DNA of 64,000 nucleotides from Neopestalotiopsis rosae. Lineage: Eukaryota; Ascomycota; Sordariomycetes; Amphisphaeriales; Sporocadaceae. The DNA lies in assembly GCA_023078685.1 (NCBI GenBank), contig JALGAS010000003.1, positions 4,278,001-4,342,000 on the forward strand, in the 5' to 3' direction. Under the pieces are notes generated by a model. The model searched no databases, was not told where the DNA came from, and saw nothing but the letters and a program-made list of their open reading frames with translations. The position numbers and the translations under genes are program-made. This document shows, piece by piece, positions 57,898-64,000 of this stretch; within the stretch, counting starts at the first letter, position 1, and each line of letters begins with the position of its first letter.

Positions 57898-60800
57898 CCC
57901 TCTGGCCCAGTTCCCCCTCCTCTCGGATTGGATCTGCAAGACTTGCAGCGGCTCTTATTTTCTGTCATACAGCATTCTTCCTGTCACATTGGACAAGGTG
58001 AAATGAGTATGCCGCCCCAAGCGGTCAGCAGCCGGCATTCGCAACCAAGAATCGGATACCTTTGGCAGGATGCCCACCTGTGAGATAATCTACCAAGGTG
58101 CAATCAAGTTACGGCAGCTCCAGGTCCGGGAAGTAACACTTCTCTCAATGTGCGAATCGAGCGGGGGAGACGGGCAAGAATCAGACAAAGTGAGGAGCGA
58201 GACGATCATCGGCATTTCATGGGCCAAGCATAACAGCATCAACTTAGCGGCATCGTTTTTTGGATTTTTGGATTTCTGCCTTTTTCTTTCTATTTCTTGT
58301 TTTCATTCCACTCTTCTGATTTTGGCAAGGCGCAAAGGGGTTCCGAAAAATCAAAATCCGGCAATGATTAATTCGCGGGAATTACCACATTGGCTCAGCA
58401 TTTGGTGAGAAATTCGTTCAAGAACGTCAGGATCGTATGTACGGATGGGAAGGAACTGGACGTCAACCGTCGTTTTTGTCATCCGTTTTTGGTTCTATAG
58501 CAGCACGCTACAGGGGAGACTTTTTTTGCCACTCCCATTTGAGGAACGGTCCTTTTAGCAAGGGCGAATGGTGATGCTACAAACAACCGGTATACTTGCT
58601 GGTCAGCAATAGCTGCACTATCCAATATTACAAAGGTGATATACCACACACTATTCTTGAAAATCAGGTCCGCGTGATGTCTATTGGGAGGGTCAGACCG
58701 TGCTAGCTGGATCGGCGAGTACCTAGACTACACCGAACCCAGCTTGCCTCTCGAGACAGCGGACAAATTGAAGCACCCAGAGTCTGGGATGATCATGAAT
58801 CGTCTATCTGCCTGGACTCACTGCAGCGAATGGTGAGCGAGCGACGTTGGTCCACTAGCTGCGACCGCTTCCGCTTCCAGACAAGGGATGGACGATAACA
58901 GGCCGCTGCGGAGCAACTTTTTGCATCGCCAGGTCTGCCTTTGCCGCTTTTCATGGCACTTTGGTGTGTTTCTTTGTATGTGTGTGTGGCTATAGCAAGC
59001 CGATGCTATAGCTATGGCGCAACGTGTCTTGCCAATGACCCGGAGAGGGTGTTTAACCCTCATAGACAACGAGGGGCCAAATGCTGCAGGTCTAGCTCTG
59101 ATGCCCAATCTAAACAAGTCACATTCGTGGCACATATGATCCATCCGATGTCGCGAGCTGGTATGCGATCATCCTTTACCCCCGAGCGAGAAGAGAGAGA
59201 TACGGGGAAAGTTGCCGAGATGACCACGATAGGAGCAAGGTCTTCGCGTCATTCTCACGTCCGTTCAGTGTCACCTCCGCTAGAGAAGCCAACATGATCT
59301 CGACCCCTCACTACTGACAGGTCTCGAGATCCCGACCCAAGGAACAGATAAGAAGGGCTATTGGACGCAGCCGAAGGGAGGAGAGAAGCTTTTCCGAATG
59401 ACGCCTACCGTAATAAACATGTCAGGTAGGGGTCCAGACCAAACGAGTCAGAAAGAGAGATAGACGCCTCGTAGATTGAAATGGGGGGTTGTCTTATCCC
59501 CCTCCCCTCTCCACCGAAATAAAGGCGTGGCATAGTCCTGGCATAGTCGATCGCGCCGGCGCCATATCCTCTTTGATTTGCCTGCATATATTCGTCCCAA
59601 GTTTTCCCATGACCGGCGCCGCTGGCGCGGAGAACATCGCAAAAGCTCGATGTAGCCCCACCCCTTGCGAGGTTGTGAGTTCCCGTTGTGATTCTCCTTC
59701 TCGCACCAGGTAGTAGAGAAGTAGTCTTGTCTGCAGATGACATGCGTGTATCGTCTTGTCATCATCCACGTACCTCGATCCTCGCTGCAAAGCATTTCGG
59801 GAGGCTGTGTCATCGTCCATCCGCATCAGATGCTGCTGCGCGGCATCCATGCATTGCGAGCCACGCGCGGTCGTGGTGGGTGGGATCTGCAGGTGCCGGG
59901 CAGGTCAAGACTGGGTAGACGGGTACTCAAACGGATATCAAGGCCCACGCGTTGTAGAGGGCGCGGGGGAGGTCTGCGGGAGACTGACTGTAGTGGTGAC
60001 ATGAAGAAGATAATTGTCTGGCCTTTCTGCATCTCAGACGGTGGCAGGTCGACTTGATCGTCTGTGCGTAAGAGCCGCATTGTTTGTGCTTCCGTTTCGA
60101 GTTTCTCAAGAAATGAATGGATCGCTTCAGTGCCCCGAGGCAGCAGCTGTTCTGCGGCCGCTTTCCTCCCCCTCTTGCTACTTCCCTCCCAATGTAAGTG
60201 AGGTAATTCCCTACCTATTTACCTGGGACATATATTTCTGGTGGTCCGTGTTAGATCCCGCATATGCGACCCAGTCGTGCGCCCTACAAGGTCTTTAATT
60301 TTCCCCAGTCTGCTTGATCGGACGACGGGTCGAGGTCTGGGAGCTACGATGAGGTCGTTTTGTGTACCCTGGCGCAGCTGCCTCGGTAGAGCTAGCTTAC
60401 CGTGACACATGAGTTGCGAAAGAGCAGGGGTCGATCAGGCTGGTTATACAGTCATGCTTACTTCGAGATTTGCTCTTCAGATCCGCCAGTATAGCTGAAA
60501 ACCTATGAGAAAAAGAAAAACAAGCATGACTTACCTATCTGGGACCGAAACCAGAGAGAGGTGCAAACATATCAAGTGAAATAGCAGATAAATGAATAAG
60601 GTGACTTGCCACACGTCTGACACATGAAATATCAACGGGCCCAAGCAACCTTAAGCAGCCGACTGTTGATGGCGACCACGTAGGTAATCTGTATGCATGT
60701 TGCGGCTCTCTTTGACCCATGAAGGAAAGCCGAGCGCCACATGGACCTATCAGCCTGTTTGCAAAGTCTTGATTGAGCATGTCCTCTTTGTTCGTTCCGC

Positions 60801-62801
60801 ACAGGTTCTCTCGTCTATGCAGCGACGTTTCAATACGTCAAGGCAGTAACAAGAGAGAGCCCGCCATGATCAGCCGTGCGACCGGTAAAGGTGAGGTGCA
60901 GAGACAACAGGCGCATGGAGCAGACCAAGCGAGATTGTGCGCTGATCAGAGAGGCAATCGGCTTGCAGCCGGTGAAAGCGGCCGCGGCTTGGGGCTTGAC
61001 CTGGCACCTGGCGCCTGGACCTGCTTGAATGTGCTGCGTCTATTCTTTCAGCCTCGGAGGCAAGCCTCGATCGATAGACGCGCTGCTTCGCCGGGCTCGG
61101 ATCTAAAAGAAGCAACGCGACCGGCTGAAAGAGGATACAATAAGCTGTTGATGCAGATCTGCTCGGGCTCAAGTTCAAGAAAAGGCAAAGAGAAAAGACA
61201 AAAGAAACCCCTGAAGACCCGATCTTGATTTCAGAGTTGTGTCATGAAGAGGTTGAAACGCAGAGCATCGAACCCCCAAGAAAGGAAGTGGCCAATGGCG
61301 GGGAACGGGGGACGGGCGGCGGTCCCCCGGAAAGCACCTTGGGAGGGTCCGTGCCGCTGGATGCTTGAACGTACATACAGCATGTACCTAGGTTGGTTCC
61401 TTCCTGCTTTCAGCCATGTCTATTCACTGCTGTATTCTGGACCAATGAGAAAATTCGGCTGAGTTGTCTTTTTTCTTTTCTTCCCTTTCTGGTAGTGGGG
61501 CCTCTTCTCCATTGCTTATAATTCCAGCTCAGCTCACGGCTGTTGCGGCTGGAAAAACCTCATCGCCACTTTTGTTCTTTTCTTGGCAGCGTCTGGATTC
61601 CTATAAATCGGTCCAGTATTGCATATTTGCGAAATTTGTGAGCAGCAGCATTGAATCAATGCATGTCTGATGACCATGCGTTGACGTTGGCAGTCAAAAG
61701 TATTCAAAGGCTAGAAACAACAAATACATGAACAAAATATTGCCAGATTGTCGAACTGGAAAGTTTGTATAGGTACAACGATTGCGGCCTCTTGCCTCAA
61801 GCTTTTGGGCAACAACCACCAAACGTGGACGATGTCGAAATCATGTACCTCACAAGTCGTAACACCGTTGACATCGAGGTGTGTCGAAATGATAGCTACA
61901 TCCTTGAAATTAAATTCCCGGGCTACCTGAGTGAGATTGTAATTTCTTCCATCATGATGTACTTTCTCGAATATCAGAGAGGGGAAAAAAAAGACTTGAA
62001 GATACCTTGGTATAGAAAGCATGGTACTGCATGAATTCACTTGGTGACTCGAAGTATCGTCTCTTTTTATGAATACTGGTATGCACGGCCAGATATTATG
62101 TTCATGTTGTAACCTAGGTCGAGGATATCTACGGTTTATTTATTTTCTACAACCTGGTGAGCAATAATGAGGCAGTATCATACTGGCCAATCACCATTGC
62201 ACGTGTTGTCAATGAGGTTCACGGATGTAGGATCTCGGCCGTTTTCCCTACAAGCCCAGTCCATTTTGGTCGCTAGACACCGCAGTAGATGGCTCTGTCT
62301 CCTTGGAAGCCGAGAGCTGAAAAGTTGGGAAAGTCGCAGCCATGAAGCCACTGCCATGTAACTGAAGAACCAAAATTGGAAAATGGCCAGAAAACTCACA
62401 ACCTGGAGATTGTCGAACAGCCGACAGCGAATTTACCTTCCAGAGTACATACTGACGCAAGTTGGGCGACCCTGACTAGTAGCATAATAAACTGGGAAAA
62501 TGTGTCGTAATCGCGATGTTGATGGCACAGAATGGTTGTACCAGGCAGATGAGTTTTCGGTAACATGGAAAGAACGATCCACGCCTGGATTTGCGATAAG
62601 TCACGTCATTTGACACGAGTCCACGTCACAAAATGGTAAGATTGGAATATTTGATTCTTTAATTAATGTGTTTATTTCAATTTGCCCAATCAAAGCTCGC
62701 TCTCGCCCTTTCTGTCTCCCCGTTAGGTATCATATCGCAAAGAACATTATCTCATAAGTTACATTGGGTCACAACCCTGTTTAATCGCTGTTTTCGCCAC
62801 C
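57898..62801. other. 4.9-kb region without a confident gene
   Basis: No recognisable gene. Frames on both strands near 59400-59850, 60773-61228 and 61711-62040 are open for about 90-150 codons but lack family features. Sequence near 62640-62800 is AT-rich and probably the 3' UTR of the phosphatase-like gene. Confidence 0.5.
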
Positions 62802-64000
62802 TTATGCCTTGACGGCTCCAGAAGAGCCAGCGGCCGTGGCAGCCGCCAGCGTCGACTTCTTGACGACCTTGAGGCCGGCGAGGAGGTAGACGAGGGCCTC
62901 GACACCGAGGATGACGACAAGAGTGACGAGGGCGCCGATGACGCCGGCGACGGGGAGGGAGATGCCGTTGCCGCTGCCCGAGGTGGAAGAGCTCGAGGCG
63001 TCGCTGCCGCTGCTGCTACTGCTGGTGGCGTAGTCGGCGCACACGCCCGTCGAGTTGCCGCAGGCCTTGCACCAGTCGGCCGTGTCGGCAATGGCGAACT
63101 TGTTCATCTCGGAGACGAACGTGGACCAGGGGAGGAGGGTCTCGGACTGACCAAAGAGCGGGTAGGCGACGGGCTCATTGGTGGCGGCGGTGCCGTTGGC
63201 GAAAAGGAAGCGGACGGAGACGTCGGACGAGGCCGGGTAGCTGTCGCTCGTGACATTGTCGGCGTCGGCGACGAGCTCAAACACCATGGACGAGGCGTAG
63301 TCGACGACGCCGGTGAAGTTGTCCGAGACCTTTTGGAGCTGGGCCAAGCCGAAAAAGGACATGAAGCTCGCGTAGGCGCCAAACTGCACGGCCAGGGGCT
63401 GCTTGGACTTGCCCGTCAGCGTCGTGTTGAGCTGCGTCACGATCTGGCCGGCGAGGGTGGCGCCCGCCACGGCGCGGATCGTGTCCGTCTCGTTGTAGGC
63501 GAGACCCCACTCGTGCTCGTTGGCAAGCCAAAAGAGCTCGTTGAGCGTGTCGTTGGTCAGGAGATCCTCGGACGGGATCGTCGAGTTGTGGATGGTGGCC
63601 ACGTGAATATAATCATAGACTGTGTGTCATGGTTAATCACTCTGCGTTCTCGAGGCGAGTGCTAGCTCACAGAAAACTTACTTGTGTAGCCGTTCTTGAA
63701 AGAGGCCGCGCTAGAGGTAAAGGTTGTATTGATGACGGGCAGCAAGTCCTGGTAAAAGTCGCTGGTGCGGTTCAGAGTGCTCAGATACTCGGTCGAGCTG
63801 AGATAGTTGTTGGAGCTGACCACGGCGTTGCCGCATCCCGAGTTGCCCTGGAGCCAACTGCTGCTCTCGGCGTTGGAGGAAGAAGAGGCCGAGGCGACAG
63901 CGTTGATGGGGATATACTGGTAGCCGCTCAGGGTTCCCTCCACTGAGGAACCATTGGCCAGCGACTCAACGGACAAGTCGCCGACGGGCGGGTATACGCC
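62802..64000 (-). CDS. Histidine acid phosphatase-like membrane protein (5' end outside window)
   Basis: Visible exons are 64000-63682 (continuing off the edge) and 63619-62802, with a 62-nt intron that splits an Ile codon; ~378 C-terminal residues are present. The visible text GVYPPVGDLSVESLANGSSV, NAYTI/NGYTIYDYIHVATIH, ANEHEWGLAYNETDTIRAVA and VQFGAYASFMSFFGLAQLQK matches fungal proteins annotated as histidine acid phosphatases. Many N-glycosylation sequons and a Cys pair (WCKACGNSTGVC) show it is secretory. After a Ser/Gly-rich linker a single hydrophobic segment (ISLPVAGVIGALVTLVVILG) anchors the C-terminus, leaving a short tail. The HD dipeptide expected in the FxxHD region is replaced by residues of FGAYASF, so phosphatase activity is doubtful. 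The N-terminal RHG motif lies outside the window. Confidence 0.87.

Noticed and set aside
60773..61228. 151-codon plus-strand frame
   Set aside because: Basic, Arg/Ser/Gln-rich and without recognisable motif; the minus strand is open as well.
46796..62801. Search for transposon hallmarks and tRNA genes
   Set aside because: No reverse transcriptase, transposase, long terminal repeats or T-loop/A-box pairs were recognised by eye. A tRNAscan or RepeatMasker run would be decisive.

Overview
The window is nuclear DNA of a filamentous ascomycete, most likely a Sordariomycete of hypocrealean type. The evidence is short spliceosomal introns (mostly 50-130 nt, GT..AG) that can be placed by reading-frame continuity, eukaryotic housekeeping proteins with fungal signatures (Atg10, Vps10, Mpo1/DUF962, CFEM and GPI proteins), and no bacterial operon logic. 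Each gene is transcribed singly. No rRNA, tRNA or CRISPR was recognised.

Layout. 0-9.5 kb is a dense housekeeping block: the 3' end of an amino-acid permease (+), a GH47 alpha-1,2-mannosidase (-), ATG10 (+), a U2 snRNP B''/Msl1 protein (-), the ARPC1 WD40 subunit of Arp2/3 (+) and an unrecognised protein (+). 11.4-16.0 kb holds the sorting receptor VPS10 (+). 19.9-23.1 kb holds a fungal 'mucin-like' protein (-) with an exceptionally long intron of about 1.2 kb. 25.9-27.7 kb holds a lysine 2,3-aminomutase-family radical SAM enzyme with five exons (-). From 27.7 to 32.5 kb I see no intact gene, only broken coding-like fragments. 32.5-39.2 kb holds RPB7 (-), an Mpo1-like DUF962 protein (+) and two unrecognised genes in divergent orientation. 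39.2-41.3 kb is an AT-rich stretch with one GC-rich small secreted protein gene (-) and a second decayed coding segment. 42.1-46.8 kb holds a ubiquitin C-terminal hydrolase (+), an MFS transporter (-, six exons) and a CFEM GPI-anchor candidate (+).

The last 17 kb is nearly empty: a roughly 10.9-kb gap with homopolymers and microsatellites, then a 53-residue cysteine-containing microprotein gene (+), another roughly 4.9-kb gap, and at the right edge the 3' part of a membrane-anchored histidine-acid-phosphatase-like protein (-) that appears to lack the catalytic HD pair.

How the genes work together. Several products act in the secretory and endosomal route (GH47 trimming of N-glycans, Vps10 vacuolar sorting, Atg10 autophagy conjugation, Arp2/3 actin nucleation) or at the cell surface (permease, MFS, CFEM, phosphatase-like, small secreted protein). 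They are not a biosynthetic cluster: there is no PKS, NRPS, terpene synthase or P450. I found no clear undescribed multi-gene system. The best leads are the microprotein, the AT-island secreted protein, substitutions at catalytic or ligand positions in UCH, CFEM and phosphatase-like proteins, the long mucin-like intron with an open reading frame, and the decayed loci.
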